Part shown: positions 33,440 to 43,192 of the stretch, in pieces | Layout of the letters: each line of letters opens with the position of its first letter | How positions within the stretch are numbered: the first letter of the stretch is position 1 | Assembly (NCBI RefSeq): GCF_014897705.1 | Contig: NZ_JABUXV010000003.1 | Location: forward strand, 248,001 to 312,000 | DNA: 64,000 nt | Direction: 5' to 3' | From: Brachybacterium sp. FME24 | Lineage (GTDB): Bacteria; Actinomycetota; Actinomycetes; Actinomycetales; Dermabacteraceae | Translations under genes and position numbers: made by a program | Notes under the pieces: generated by a model | The model's database searches: none | The model's input: the letters and a program-made list of their open reading frames with translations, nothing else | Told to the model about the DNA's origin: nothing

Positions 33440-34428
33440 GCACGGCAGCCCCCGCTCGTGAGACCGCCCCCTCCACCGGACCGCCCGCCGCACGCGACCC
33501 CCGCGCGAAGCGGAAGAAGAAGCTCCGGGAGATCTTGCCGCTGTACGCGGCAATCTCCCCCTTCTATCTCCTGTTCGCGATCTTCGGGCTCTTCCCGATC
33601 CTGTTCTCCATCGTCCTGTCCTTCACGAACTGGGACGGAATGGGCGACGTGTCCTTCGTGGGACTGGCGCAGTACCAGTACCTCGTCACCGACGGCCGCT
33701 TCTGGAACGCCGTCGGCAACACCTTCATCATCTGGTTCCTCTCCACGATCCCGATGCTGTCCCTGGCGATGGTCATCGCCTTCCTGCTGCATCAGAACAT
33801 CCGCTTCACGAAGTTCTACCGTGTCGCGTTCTTCCTGCCCAACGTGACCTCCATGGTGGCGATGGCGATCGTGTTCGGCTCGGTCTTCTCCGACACCTTC
33901 GGCCTGGTCAACTCCGCGCTGACGGCGCTGGGCATCGACACGGTTCCGTGGCTCTCCAGCAGCTGGGGCATCAAGATCACCATCTCGATCATGGTGATCT
34001 GGCGCTTCACGGGCTACAACGCCATCATCTACCTCGCCGGCCTGCAGTCGATCCCGATCGACATGTACGACGCCGCGAAGGTGGACGGGGCGAACCTGTG
34101 GCAGGTCTTCTCCCGGATCACCGTGCCGATGATGCGTCCGATCATCCTGTTCACGGTGATCACTTCGACGATCGGTGGCCTGAGCCTGTTCACCGAGCCC
34201 CAGGTGCTGCTCGGCGACAGCGGTGGCGCCGGTGAGGCCGGTATGACCATCGTCCTCTACCAGTACAACCAGGCCTTCACCCAGTTCGACTTCGGCTACG
34301 GTTCGGCGATCGCCTGGGCCCTGTTCCTGATCGCGGCCGTGTTCTCGATCATCAACTGGCGCCTGGTCTCCGGGCGCGGTGACGACACGGTGCGCCGTTC
34401 CGCACGGAAGAAGGAGGCACGGCGATGA
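33436..34428 (+). CDS. sugar ABC transporter permease (MalF/UgpA type)
   Basis: A 330-residue inner-membrane permease with six main helices after a basic N-terminal tail (RAKRKKKLREILP). The cytoplasmic EAA loop that contacts the ATPase reads YDAAKVDGANLWQVFSRITVP. ATG 33436 overlaps the stop of the binding-protein gene and the end overlaps the second permease by 4 bp, so the three are one translational unit. Confidence 0.92.
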   Translation: MSTAAPARETAPSTGPPAARDPRAKRKKKLREILPLYAAISPFYLLFAIFGLFPILFSIVLSFTNWDGMGDVSFVGLAQYQYLVTDGRFWNAVGNTFIIWFLSTIPMLSLAMVIAFLLHQNIRFTKFYRVAFFLPNVTSMVAMAIVFGSVFSDTFGLVNSALTALGIDTVPWLSSSWGIKITISIMVIWRFTGYNAIIYLAGLQSIPIDMYDAAKVDGANLWQVFSRITVPMMRPIILFTVITSTIGGLSLFTEPQVLLGDSGGAGEAGMTIVLYQYNQAFTQFDFGYGSAIAWALFLIAAVFSIINWRLVSGRGDDTVRRSARKKEARR

Positions 34429-35318
34429 GCACCCTCACCCCGATCCCACCGAAGAGCTCGACGGACGAACGCCCCATGAACAAGCACTACGTCGCCCGCG
34501 GCAGACTCGCAGCGGTGATCACGCACCTGTGCGTGATCATCGGGGTGCTCCTGTCGATCTTCCCGTTCTACTGGCTGATCGTCATGTCCACCTCGACCAC
34601 CGGAGAGATCTTCGGCTATCCGCCGAAGCTCACCTTCGGCACCAGTTTCGCGGAGAATGTGCGCAGCGTCGTCCAGAGCGTCGACCTCCTGCAGGCCCTG
34701 ATGAACACGATCATCGTCTCCACCGCATGCGCCGTGCTGGTGATGTTCTTCGACTCGCTGGCGGCCTTCGCCTTCGCGAAGTTCGACTTCCCGGGGAAGA
34801 AGCCGCTGTTCATCCTGCTCATCGCCACCATGCTCGTGCCCGGCAGTCTGTCCCTGGTACCCAGCTTCATCCTGATGTCCGAACTGGGCTGGGTGGGTAC
34901 GCTGCAGGCTCTGATCGTCCCGGGCGCCGCGAACGCCTTCGGCATCTTCCTGCTGCGGCAGATCGCCGCGGGGTCCATTCCCGACGAGCTCGTGGAGTCC
35001 GCACGCATCGACGGCGCAGGGTTCTTCACGACGTACTGGCGCGTCGGGGTGCCGCTGCTTCGCGGCGGCCTCGCGTTCCTGGGCATCTTCACCTTCATCA
35101 CCGCGTGGAACGACTACGTGTGGCCGTTGATCGTGCTGGTCAATCCCGAGCGCCAGACCCTGCAGACCGCCCTGCAGAACCTCAACTCGCTGTACCTGAC
35201 CGACTACGGCATGGTGATGGCCGGAGCCCTCATCAGCGTGGTCCCGCTGATCGGCGTGTTCATCATCGGTTCCCGGCACTTCATCGCGAACATCGCCGCC
35301 GGGGCTATCAAGGGCTGA
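34425..35318 (+). CDS. sugar ABC transporter permease (MalG/UgpE type)
   Basis: A 297-residue second permease with six helices; the EAA loop is VESARIDGAGFFTTYWRVGVP. It is the last gene of the importer operon and is followed by a hairpin. No ABC ATPase gene follows, so the pair must use an ATPase encoded elsewhere, probably a shared MsiK/UgpC-type protein as in Streptomyces. Confidence 0.92.
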   Translation: MSTLTPIPPKSSTDERPMNKHYVARGRLAAVITHLCVIIGVLLSIFPFYWLIVMSTSTTGEIFGYPPKLTFGTSFAENVRSVVQSVDLLQALMNTIIVSTACAVLVMFFDSLAAFAFAKFDFPGKKPLFILLIATMLVPGSLSLVPSFILMSELGWVGTLQALIVPGAANAFGIFLLRQIAAGSIPDELVESARIDGAGFFTTYWRVGVPLLRGGLAFLGIFTFITAWNDYVWPLIVLVNPERQTLQTALQNLNSLYLTDYGMVMAGALISVVPLIGVFIIGSRHFIANIAAGAIKG

Positions 35319-35343
35319 CCCTGCCCCGGTCGCGAACAGAGGA

Positions 35344-35377
35344 CGAGGGCACCTCCACCGTGGTGGGGGTGCCCTCG
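35344..35377. terminator. terminator-like hairpin between permease gene and rho
   Basis: CGAGGGCACC (35344-35353) pairs with GGTGCCCTCG (35368-35377), and CCACC/GGTGG extends the stem inwards to a small loop. It is followed on the plus strand by CCTTTCG. It lies between two convergent genes and can serve both. Confidence 0.8.
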
Positions 35378-35418
35378 CCTTTCGTCCGGAACCGGGATGC
35401 CGTTCCGGACGCGAGCGA

Positions 35419-37620
35419 TCAGTCGGCGTTGCGACCGTTCACGCTGGGCGTGTTCTTCTGGACCGTCATGAGGAACTCGGTGTTCGACTGGGTCTTCTTG
35501 ATCCGCTCCATCAGCAGCTCGAGCGCCTGCTGCTGCTCGAGGGACCCGAGCACGCGGCGGAGCTTCCACATGATGGCCAGCTCCTCCTTGCCCATGAGCG
35601 CCTCTTCGCGGCGGGTGCCGGAGGGGTTGACATCGACGGCCGGGAAGATGCGCTTGTCCGCGAGGTTGCGCGAGAGTCGCAGCTCCATGTTGCCGGTGCC
35701 CTTGAACTCCTCGAAGATGACCTCATCCATCTTGGATCCGGTCTCCACCAGGGCGGAGGCCAGGATGGTCAGCGAACCACCGTGCTCGATGTTGCGCGCC
35801 GCACCGAAGAAGCGCTTCGGCGGGTAGAGCGCGGACGCGTCCACGCCACCGGAGAGAATGCGGCCGGAGGCCGGAGCGGCGAGGTTGTACGCACGGGACA
35901 GACGCGTGATCGAGTCCAGCAGCACGACCACGTCGCGACCCATCTCCACCAGACGCTTGGCACGCTCGATCGCGAGCTCGGCGACGATCGTATGGTCCGA
36001 GGCAGGGCGGTCGAAGGTCGAGGCGATGACCTCGCCCTTGACCGTGCGCTGCATGTCGGTGACTTCCTCGGGGCGCTCGTCGACCAGCACCACCATGAGG
36101 TGGACCTCGGGGTTGTTCACCGTGATCGCGTTGGCGATCTGCTGCATGATGATCGTCTTGCCGGCCTTCGGGGGCGCGACGATGAGGCCGCGCTGGCCCT
36201 TGCCGATCGGGGAGACCAGATCGATCACGCGGGTCGAGAGGCCGGTCGGGGCCGTCTCCAGGCGAAGTCGCTCGTCCGGGTACAGCGGGGTCAGCTTGCT
36301 GAAGTCGACCCGCGAGCGCGCCTTGTCCTGCGGCAGGCCATTGACGGTATCGACCTGGACCAGGGCTGCGTACTTGCTCTGGTTGCCGCCGCCACCGCCC
36401 TTGCCGCGACGGTTGCGACCGCCGCCGTAATGCTGCGGCTGCTCGACCTGCTGGTCCTCACCGTCGCGAGGAGCCTTCACCTGGCCGGTGATCGCATCGC
36501 CCTTGCGCAGGCCGGCGCGCTTGACCTGGTTCATGGTCACGTAGATGTCGCTCGGCCCGGGCAGGTAGCCAGTGGTGCGCACGTAGGCGTTGTTGTCCCG
36601 GATGTCGAGGATGCCGGCAACGGTCATCAGCTCCTCGCCGTCGCGGGAGTCGGAGCCGTCCTGCTGATCATTGCGAGAGCCCTGGTTGCCCTGAGATCCC
36701 TGGCTGCCCTGAGAGCCCTGGTTGCTCTGGTTGCTCTGAGATCCCTGGTTGCCCTGGTTGCCGTAGCCGCCCTGGTCATTCTGGGACCCGCGGCCGCGGC
36801 GCTTGCGGTCGCGGGAGCGGTTGCGGCTGCGGGAGCGGCCACGACGGTCGTCGTCGTAATCGTTGCCCTGGCCCTGACCCTGGTCGTCGTCGCTCTCGCC
36901 GGAGCGATCCGGCAGCTCGATGTCCTCGAGACGACGGCGCTGGCTGTCCTGCTGGTTGCTGCGACGATCCTGACGGTCCTGACCCTGCTGGCGGCCGCGG
37001 TTGTCCTCGCGACCCTCGTCCTGACGATCCGAGCCCGAGCGACCAGTGTCGCCGGAGCGGGAATCGTCACGACGGGAATCGTCGGAACGGGAGTCATCCC
37101 GACGGGAGTCGTCCCGACGAGTGCTGCGACGCGCGCCGCCACGGTCTCCCTGCTCTGCCTGATTCTGCTCTGCCTGATTGCCTTCGCGGTCGGGCATCTC
37201 GAGGCCGAGCTCCGGAGCGTTGTCGGCGCCCTGGTCACGGCCCCGGGAACGGGAACGGCTGCGCGAGGAGGGCTGGTCGGAGTCGGCCTGCGAGGCCGGC
37301 GCCTGGTCCTGCTTCGCCGACTCCTGCTGCGGTGCCGCTTCCTGCGTGGAGCTGACGGGAGCGGACTGCGCCGGAGCGCTTTTCTGCGTCGGAGCGGTGC
37401 TCTTCTGCGAGGCGCTGTTCTGCTGCGGGTCGCTGCGTTCTGGGGGCGCGGCGGAAGTAGAGGCGGCGGGGGCCGACGAGGGGCCACCCCCGCGGATCGC
37501 GTCGATCAGCTCGCCCTTACGCAGGCGACGAGCGCCTTTGATGCCGAGTCCGGCCGCGATGGCCTGGAGTTCGGGGAGCTTCTTCGCCGCGAGATCTGCG
37601 CCAGAGGTGGTGTCGTTCAC
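35419..37620 (-). CDS. rho: transcription termination factor Rho with long disordered insert
   Basis: Rho (733 residues against about 420 in E. coli). The N-terminal Rho-N helical domain (residues 8-45, KKLPELQAIAAGLGIKGARR) is separated from the rest by about 280 residues rich in Gln, Asn, Ser, Arg and Asp, with runs of DDSR repeats and later NQGSQ repeats. The RNA-binding domain starts near residue 328 (LMTVAGILDIRDNNAYVRT), and the ATPase has PPKAGKTIIMQQ and VVLLDSITRLSRAYN. GTG 37620 follows AGGAAGGAACCCGG. Long inserts here are known from high-GC actinobacteria, where they add RNA affinity. A long leader lies upstream. Confidence 0.95.
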   Translation of the reverse strand: MNDTTSGADLAAKKLPELQAIAAGLGIKGARRLRKGELIDAIRGGGPSSAPAASTSAAPPERSDPQQNSASQKSTAPTQKSAPAQSAPVSSTQEAAPQQESAKQDQAPASQADSDQPSSRSRSRSRGRDQGADNAPELGLEMPDREGNQAEQNQAEQGDRGGARRSTRRDDSRRDDSRSDDSRRDDSRSGDTGRSGSDRQDEGREDNRGRQQGQDRQDRRSNQQDSQRRRLEDIELPDRSGESDDDQGQGQGNDYDDDRRGRSRSRNRSRDRKRRGRGSQNDQGGYGNQGNQGSQSNQSNQGSQGSQGSQGNQGSRNDQQDGSDSRDGEELMTVAGILDIRDNNAYVRTTGYLPGPSDIYVTMNQVKRAGLRKGDAITGQVKAPRDGEDQQVEQPQHYGGGRNRRGKGGGGGNQSKYAALVQVDTVNGLPQDKARSRVDFSKLTPLYPDERLRLETAPTGLSTRVIDLVSPIGKGQRGLIVAPPKAGKTIIMQQIANAITVNNPEVHLMVVLVDERPEEVTDMQRTVKGEVIASTFDRPASDHTIVAELAIERAKRLVEMGRDVVVLLDSITRLSRAYNLAAPASGRILSGGVDASALYPPKRFFGAARNIEHGGSLTILASALVETGSKMDEVIFEEFKGTGNMELRLSRNLADKRIFPAVDVNPSGTRREEALMGKEELAIMWKLRRVLGSLEQQQALELLMERIKKTQSNTEFLMTVQKNTPSVNGRNAD

Positions 37621-37937
37621 CCGGGTTCCTTCCTCTCGAACCGGCCGGAGCCGACTCTGTTCTGGTCTGGGTGCCGCTGCAGGCAGAGGGACAGGAGTCC
37701 GGGTGCAGCAACGGCGGGTCCAAGCAAGGTTCTCGCCACGGTGCAGGGCACCGGTGGTCGGCCTGCTGGTGTGCTTCGGGGTGCGTCAGCGTCGGTACAC
37801 GGGCCTGCTCGGCACGACGTGCGCGGAGCGCAGGGTTCATGCGGGACGCTGATCAGGGGGATGCATCGGGATACGGGACGCTGCGTGCACGATCTGCAGC
37901 AGAGCTCGCCATCGGACGATGCCGCCTGGACGCAGGC
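37621..37937. other. intergenic leader region of rho, no gene seen
   Basis: These 317 bp lie between the thrB stop and the rho start on the minus strand. No reading frame with coding character is seen. There is a ribosome binding site just before rho and a small hairpin TGCGC-GGA-GCGCA at 37820-37832. I find no convincing promoter box. A long rho leader is compatible with autogenous termination control, known for rho in other bacteria, but nothing here proves it. Confidence 0.4.
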
Positions 37938-38852
37938 TCAACCTACCACAGGGGCACTGCCGGTCTCACGCAGCGGCACCTGCGCGATACGCCACCCCGT
38001 GGGGTCGGCGACGATCCGCCGCACCAGCGGGGCGATCTCGGCACGGTCACCGGAGAGCACCAGGACCGAGGGCCCTGCGCCTGAGATCACGGCGGGGTGG
38101 CCCTCCTGGCGCAGCACCCTCATCAGCTCCACGCTCTGCGGCATGCCCGAGGCACGCTGCTCCTGGTGCAGGCGGTCCTCGGTGGCCTCCATGAGCAGCT
38201 CCGGGACGCCGGTCAGTGCATGGACCAGAAGTGCTGCCCGCGAGGCGTTGAAGACGGCGTCACCGTGCGGCACCGACTCGGGCAGCAGCCCCCGGGCCTG
38301 GTGCGTGGACAGGGTCGCCGTGGGCAGCAGCACCAGAGGGTTGACGACCCCGGCGGCGTGCGCGAGGGGCACAGCTCGCGCCTGGCCGGCGTTCATCCAG
38401 GACAGGACGACGCCGCCGAGCAGCGCGGGCGCCGCGTTGTCCGGATGGCCCTCGAACTCCGCGGCCAGGTGCAGCACGCTCTGGTCGTCGAGGGCTTCCG
38501 GGTCGGACAGCAATCCGCGGGCGAGCAGCAGCCCGGCCACGGTCGCGGCGGCGCTGGAACCCAGGCCCCCGCCGTGCGGGATCCGATTCACGGTGTGGAG
38601 CCGAATTCCGCTCTGGGGCGCGCCGGCGTGGTCGAGCCCGCGGCGCAGCGCGCGCACCACGAGGTGCTCCTCCCCCGTCGGCACCGAGCCAGAGCCCTCG
38701 CCCTGGGCGAGGATCTCCACCCCACCGGTGGTGGCCTCGAGCTCGAGGTCGTCGCACAGCTGGAGAGCGAGCCCGAGGGTGTCGAAGCCGGGACCGATGT
38801 TCGCGGAGGTCGCCGGGACCCGGACGGAAACCCGGGTGTGCTGGATCCTCAC
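37938..38852 (-). CDS. thrB: homoserine kinase
   Basis: A GHMP-family kinase (304 residues) that phosphorylates homoserine before threonine synthase. It has [21 protein letters not shown] at the start, the ATP-binding loop [23 protein letters not shown] and the C-terminal GHMP motif [16 protein letters not shown] 38852 overlaps the thrC stop (GTGA) and matches the conserved start; the open frame further upstream is antisense-like noise. It is the last gene of the hom-thrC-thrB run. Confidence 0.94.
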   Translation of the reverse strand: MRIQHTRVSVRVPATSANIGPGFDTLGLALQLCDDLELEATTGGVEILAQGEGSGSVPTGEEHLVVRALRRGLDHAGAPQSGIRLHTVNRIPHGGGLGSSAAATVAGLLLARGLLSDPEALDDQSVLHLAAEFEGHPDNAAPALLGGVVLSWMNAGQARAVPLAHAAGVVNPLVLLPTATLSTHQARGLLPESVPHGDAVFNASRAALLVHALTGVPELLMEATEDRLHQEQRASGMPQSVELMRVLRQEGHPAVISGAGPSVLVLSGDRAEIAPLVRRIVADPTGWRIAQVPLRETGSAPVVG

Positions 38853-39907
38853 AGGCCGATGGCGTCCGCCGCGGCGGCGATGTCGACGGGGATCACTGTC
38901 GGGGTGAGATCGCGCTGCGACAGGGCGGTATCGATGTCCTTGAGACCATTGCCGGTGACCGTGATCGCGATCGTGGCCCCGGCGGGGACCAGCCCGCGCT
39001 CGGACTGCTGCAGGAGACCGGCGACGCCGGCTGCGGACGCCGGCTCGACGAAGATGCCGACCTCGGCCGCGAGCAGACGCTGGGCGTCGAGGATCTGCTG
39101 GTCCGTGACGGCATCGATGAGGCCGCCGGAGTCGTCCCGGGCGGTGACGGCGAGGTGCCAGGAGGCCGGAGCGCCGATCCTGATCGCGGTCGCGACGGTC
39201 TCGGGGTCGGTGATCGGGTGACCGGCCACGAAGGGCGCGGCGCCGGCTGCCTGGAAGCCCCACATGGCCGGCAGCGAGTCGGTGATGCCTGCTTCGTGGT
39301 ATTCGCGGTACCCCATCCAGTACGCGGAGATGTTGCCCGCGTTGCCGACCGGGAGGATGTGGATGTCCGGGGCCCCGCCCAGGGCGTCGCTCACCTCGAA
39401 GGCGGCGGTCTTCTGTCCCTGCAGACGATACGGGTTCACCGAGTTCACGAGCTCGACGGGATGCTCGGCGTCGAGCTTGCGCGCGATCTCGAGGCAGTCG
39501 TCGAAGTTGCCCTCGACCTGGATCAGCCGCGCGCCGTGCACGACGGCCTGGGCCAGCTTCCCGGCGGCGATCTTGCCCTGGGGCAGCAGCACCGCGCAGG
39601 TCATGCCCGCTGCGGTGGCGTACGCGGCAGCCGAGGCGCTGGTATTTCCGGTGGATGCGCACACCACGGCGGTGGCGCCGTCGTTCAGGGCCTTCGACAT
39701 CGCCGAGACCATGCCGCGGTCCTTGAAGGACCCGGTCGGGTTCTGCCCCTCGACCTTCACGTGCACCTCCGCGCCGACGAGCGCGGACAATGCGGGCGCC
39801 GGCACGAGCGGGGTGCCGCCCTCGCCCAGGGTCAGCAGAGCGTCGTTCTCGGCGAAGGGCAGGAATTCACGGTATTCGGCGAGGACGCCGCGCCACTGGT
39901 GTGCCAT
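38849..39907 (-). CDS. thrC: threonine synthase
   Basis: A PLP-dependent lyase (352 residues) that converts O-phosphohomoserine to threonine. The PLP lysine is in [11 protein letters not shown], the phosphate-binding loop in VGNAGNIS, and further fold-type II signatures follow. ATG 39907 (MAHQWRGV) has AGGAG at 9 nt; an ATG three codons earlier at 39916 is too close to it and overlaps the hom stop. It is the short bacterial form, without the N-terminal extension of class 2 enzymes. Confidence 0.94.
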   Translation of the reverse strand: MAHQWRGVLAEYREFLPFAENDALLTLGEGGTPLVPAPALSALVGAEVHVKVEGQNPTGSFKDRGMVSAMSKALNDGATAVVCASTGNTSASAAAYATAAGMTCAVLLPQGKIAAGKLAQAVVHGARLIQVEGNFDDCLEIARKLDAEHPVELVNSVNPYRLQGQKTAAFEVSDALGGAPDIHILPVGNAGNISAYWMGYREYHEAGITDSLPAMWGFQAAGAAPFVAGHPITDPETVATAIRIGAPASWHLAVTARDDSGGLIDAVTDQQILDAQRLLAAEVGIFVEPASAAGVAGLLQQSERGLVPAGATIAITVTGNGLKDIDTALSQRDLTPTVIPVDIAAAADAIGL

Positions 39908-39912
39908 AGGGG

Positions 39913-41262
39913 TCATTCTCCTTCGATGCGCAGGACGGAATCGATGCTCAGCACCGTCGAGGTGGAGGAGAACACGTCCAGCGCCGCGGTCATCGCCGAC
40001 TCCAGGGCGTGATGGGTGCTGATACCGATATGCGCCAGGGCCTGCTCACCCCCGTCGTCCTGCTGGTCGAGGAGCTCCTGATGGATGGTCGAGATGGAGA
40101 TCCCGTACCCGGACAAGGTGCCGGCGATCTCGGCGAGCACGCCGGGCCGGTCCTGCACCGTCAGCGAGATGTAGAAGGCATTGCGGAGGTCGTCCAGCGG
40201 GATCAGGTCGAGCTCGGCATAGCGGGATTCGCGCGGCCCCACTCCCCCACGCACCCTCTGACGGGCCGCGGAGACCACATCGCCGAGGATCGCGGAAGCC
40301 GTCGGCGCCCCGCCCGCGCCCTGGCCGTAGAACATGAGCGAGCCGGCGGCGTCGGCCTCGATGAAGACCGCGTTGTAGGCCTCGGAGACGGAGGACAGCG
40401 GGTGACTGTCTGGCAGCAGCACCGGGTAGACCCGGGCCGAGATCCGCTCCCCCGATTCGTCGCGCACGCGCTCGACGATCGAGAGCAGCTTGAGGGTCCG
40501 GCCCATCCGGCCGGCCGCGGCGATGTCCTGCGCCGTGACCTCGGTGATGCCTTCGCAGTACACATCCGACAGCCGCACGCGGGAATGGAAGGCGAGGGAG
40601 GCGAGGATCGAGGCCTTCGCCGCCGCGTCATGTCCCTGCACGTCGGCCGTGGGATCTGCCTCCGCGTACCCGAGCTCCTGCGCAGCGGCGAGGGCCTCGT
40701 CGAAGCCCACACCGGTGCGGGTCATCGCATCGAGGATGTAGTTGGTGGTGCCGTTGACGATCCCCAGCACGCGCTGGATGCGGTCACCGGCGAGGGACTC
40801 GCGCACCGGCCGTACCAGAGGGATGGCCCCGGCGACGGCGGCCTCGAAGTACAGGTCCACCCCGTGGGTGTCGGCCGCTTCGTAGAGGGAGGCGCCGTCC
40901 TGGGCGAGCAGGGCCTTGTTCGCGGTGACCACGCTCGCACCGTGCGCCATGGCGTCCAGCAGCAGCCCCCGGGCGGGTTCGATACCCCCCATGACCTCGA
41001 TGACCAGGTCCGCCTGCTGGACGAGCGCGGAGGCGTCCTCGGTGAGGAGCTCGGCGGGAACGTGCTCGCCACGGTCGCGGGTCAGGTCGCGCACGGCGAC
41101 ACCGATCACCTCGAGACGAGCACCGATGCGATGGGCGAGGTCCTCTCCCTGTTGGGAGATGAGGCGCAGCACCTCGGTGCCGACGGTGCCGGCTCCGAGG
41201 ACGGCGACGCGAAGGGTCGGGAGGCCCTGGGTCAGCGGGCTGCCGGGAGAAGTCTGTGACAT
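39913..41262 (-). CDS. hom: homoserine dehydrogenase
   Basis: NAD(P)-dependent homoserine dehydrogenase of 449 residues. Its Rossmann start is [19 protein letters not shown], the catalytic domain carries [12 protein letters not shown] and [19 protein letters not shown], and a C-terminal ACT domain ([20 protein letters not shown]) provides threonine feedback. It is monofunctional; aspartokinase is elsewhere. It lies between lysA and thrC on the same strand, separated from lysA by 180 bp and a hairpin. Confidence 0.95.
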   Translation of the reverse strand: MSQTSPGSPLTQGLPTLRVAVLGAGTVGTEVLRLISQQGEDLAHRIGARLEVIGVAVRDLTRDRGEHVPAELLTEDASALVQQADLVIEVMGGIEPARGLLLDAMAHGASVVTANKALLAQDGASLYEAADTHGVDLYFEAAVAGAIPLVRPVRESLAGDRIQRVLGIVNGTTNYILDAMTRTGVGFDEALAAAQELGYAEADPTADVQGHDAAAKASILASLAFHSRVRLSDVYCEGITEVTAQDIAAAGRMGRTLKLLSIVERVRDESGERISARVYPVLLPDSHPLSSVSEAYNAVFIEADAAGSLMFYGQGAGGAPTASAILGDVVSAARQRVRGGVGPRESRYAELDLIPLDDLRNAFYISLTVQDRPGVLAEIAGTLSGYGISISTIHQELLDQQDDGGEQALAHIGISTHHALESAMTAALDVFSSTSTVLSIDSVLRIEGE

Positions 41263-41411
41263 GTGCGAGGTGGTCCTTCCACACGGTCCGACGGGGTGGC
41301 CGGGGCGGGCCCTCGCACTGTATCCGAGGGCACCTCCCCTTCGTGACCGTCCATGAACGATTGCGACGCGGACGCGCGAGCTGCGCGGTGCAGCGGTCCG
41401 GGGGTGGGATG

Positions 41412-41435
41412 GGCGCTCCGCATCTGCGGGGCGCC
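41412..41435 (-). terminator. hairpin downstream of lysA
   Basis: GGCGC-T-CCGC-ATCT-GCGG-G-GCGCC begins 8 nt after the lysA stop on the minus strand. With nine Watson-Crick pairs and one wobble it could end the lysA mRNA before hom. No T-run. Confidence 0.5.
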
Positions 41436-41442
41436 ACGGGGC

Positions 41443-42855
41443 TCAGCCCATGTCCAGCCCGAGCAGATCCTCCTCCGTCTCGCGGCGGATCACCGTACGG
41501 ATCTCGCCGTCGCGCACGGAGACCACAGGGGGACGCGGGACATGGTTGTAGTTGGACGCCAGGGAGTAGCAGTACGCCCCGGTGACGGGCACGGAGACCA
41601 GGTCACCGCGCTGCACGTCGGCAGGCAGGTACTCGTCCTTGACCACGATGTCGCCACTCTCGCAGTGCTTGCCGACCACGCGCACCACCTCGGGGGCGGC
41701 GTCGGAGACGCGGCCGGTGAGAAGGCAGGAGTAATCGGCGTCGTACAGAGCGGTGCGGATGTTATCGCTCATGCCCCCATCGACCGAGACGTAGACGCGG
41801 TGGTGGGGACCGCCCAGGCGGACGTCCTTGACCGTGCCCACCGAGTAGAGGGTCTGGGTCGAGGGGCCGGCGATCGCACGACCGGGCTCGAAGGACACAT
41901 GCGGCACCTCGAGCTCGAGCTCGTGGCACTGCTTCTCGACGATGCTCGCGATACCGCTCGCGAGCGCCTCGGGCGTCGCGGGGGTGTGCTGGGTGTTGTA
42001 CATGACGCCGAAGCCGCCACCGAGGTCCAGCTGGTCGATGGTGTGACCCAGCTCCGCCTTGACCCGGGCGACCAGGTCCAGCACGCGCCGGGCTGCGACC
42101 TCGAAACCGCCGGTGTCGAAGATCTGGGAGCCGATGTGGGAATGCAGCCCCACCAGGTCCAGCTGCGAGGTCCCGAGCACGCGGCGCACCGCTTCGAAGG
42201 CGGCTCCCCCGGTGAGGGAGAGCCCGAACTTCTGGTCCTCGTGGGCGGTGGCGATGAACTCGTGCGTGTGGGCCTCGACGCCGGTGGTCACGCGGAGCAT
42301 GACCGAGGCGCGCCGTCCCGTCTCAGCGGCGACCTTCTCGACCTGATCGATCTCGTCGAGGGAGTCGATCACGATGCGGCCGACGCCCGCCTCGAGGGCG
42401 CGGCGCAGTTCCGGCACTGACTTGTTGTTGCCGTGCAGGGCCATGCGCTCGCCCGGGAAGCCGGCGCGCAGGGCGACCGCGAGTTCTCCGCCGGTGCACA
42501 CGTCCAGACCGAGCCCGTCCTCCTGGATCCAGCGCGCGACGGCGCCGCACAGGAATGCCTTGCCGGCGTAGTACACGTCGGCTCCGGCGAAAGGGCGGAA
42601 GGCTTCGGCGAAGGCATCGCGGAAGGCGCGGGCGCGGGCGCGGAAGTCGTCCTCGTCGAGCACGAAGGCAGGGGTGCCGACCTCCTCGGCGATGCGCCGC
42701 ACGTCCACGCCGCCGACCTCGACCGCGCCGTCCGCTCCGCGCCGGGTGGTCTGCGACCACAGGCCATCGATCAGCGTGTTGACGTCGGCGGGATACGGGA
42801 GCCACGTCGGGGCGGCGTCGTTGCCGTGAAGGGCTCCGGCCTCATGGGCGCGCAT
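41443..42855 (-). CDS. lysA: diaminopimelate decarboxylase
   Basis: A PLP enzyme (470 residues, alanine-racemase-type barrel) that makes lysine from meso-diaminopimelate. The PLP lysine is in VYYAGKAFLC near residue 97; HSHIGSQIF and LDLGGGFGVMY line the site, and GAYCYSLASNYN is near the C-terminus. ATG 42855 has AGGAGCAGAT upstream. Next to hom-thrC-thrB it groups the aspartate-family genes, a standard actinobacterial arrangement usually led by argS. Confidence 0.94.
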   Translation of the reverse strand: MRAHEAGALHGNDAAPTWLPYPADVNTLIDGLWSQTTRRGADGAVEVGGVDVRRIAEEVGTPAFVLDEDDFRARARAFRDAFAEAFRPFAGADVYYAGKAFLCGAVARWIQEDGLGLDVCTGGELAVALRAGFPGERMALHGNNKSVPELRRALEAGVGRIVIDSLDEIDQVEKVAAETGRRASVMLRVTTGVEAHTHEFIATAHEDQKFGLSLTGGAAFEAVRRVLGTSQLDLVGLHSHIGSQIFDTGGFEVAARRVLDLVARVKAELGHTIDQLDLGGGFGVMYNTQHTPATPEALASGIASIVEKQCHELELEVPHVSFEPGRAIAGPSTQTLYSVGTVKDVRLGGPHHRVYVSVDGGMSDNIRTALYDADYSCLLTGRVSDAAPEVVRVVGKHCESGDIVVKDEYLPADVQRGDLVSVPVTGAYCYSLASNYNHVPRPPVVSVRDGEIRTVIRRETEEDLLGLDMG

Positions 42856-43192
42856 ATCTGCTCCTGGGGATCTGGGAAGAAGGGTCTGGGGTGACGAGTC
42901 CTGTGAAGGGCGACGACATGACCCTAGACGGCGAGGCGTCCGCGCCGAAGCGGCGTCCGGCCCGCGACCGGAACTGGCCCGGGCCCGGCCCGCCCGGCCG
43001 ACCGGTCAGCCGCTGTCTGCACAGGTCACAGGCCCAGCTGAAGGCCAGGATCGACGAGCACCGGCCGGGGTCGTGAGCGATCGCACTTGATAGTCTCGAG
43101 GTATCGGCTCAGGAGCGGAGATCGCCACCATCCGTCCGCCGTACGGCCCTGCTCCTGCCCACCCCCCGCTCGATCGTCATCAAGGAGTCCTC
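42856..43192. other. divergent intergenic region lysA / otsBA, no gene seen
   Basis: 337 bp holding the promoters of two divergent genes. On the plus strand a TAGTCT box (43091-43096) lies about 95 bp before the otsBA start. On the minus strand TAGGGT (complement of 42921-42926) could serve lysA. Neither has a clear -35. A 61-codon frame at 42891-43076 lacks a ribosome binding site and coding character. Confidence 0.4.

Noticed and set aside
42891-43076. 61-codon frame between lysA and otsBA
   Set aside because: No ribosome binding site; Pro/Arg-rich translation typical of random GC-rich DNA.
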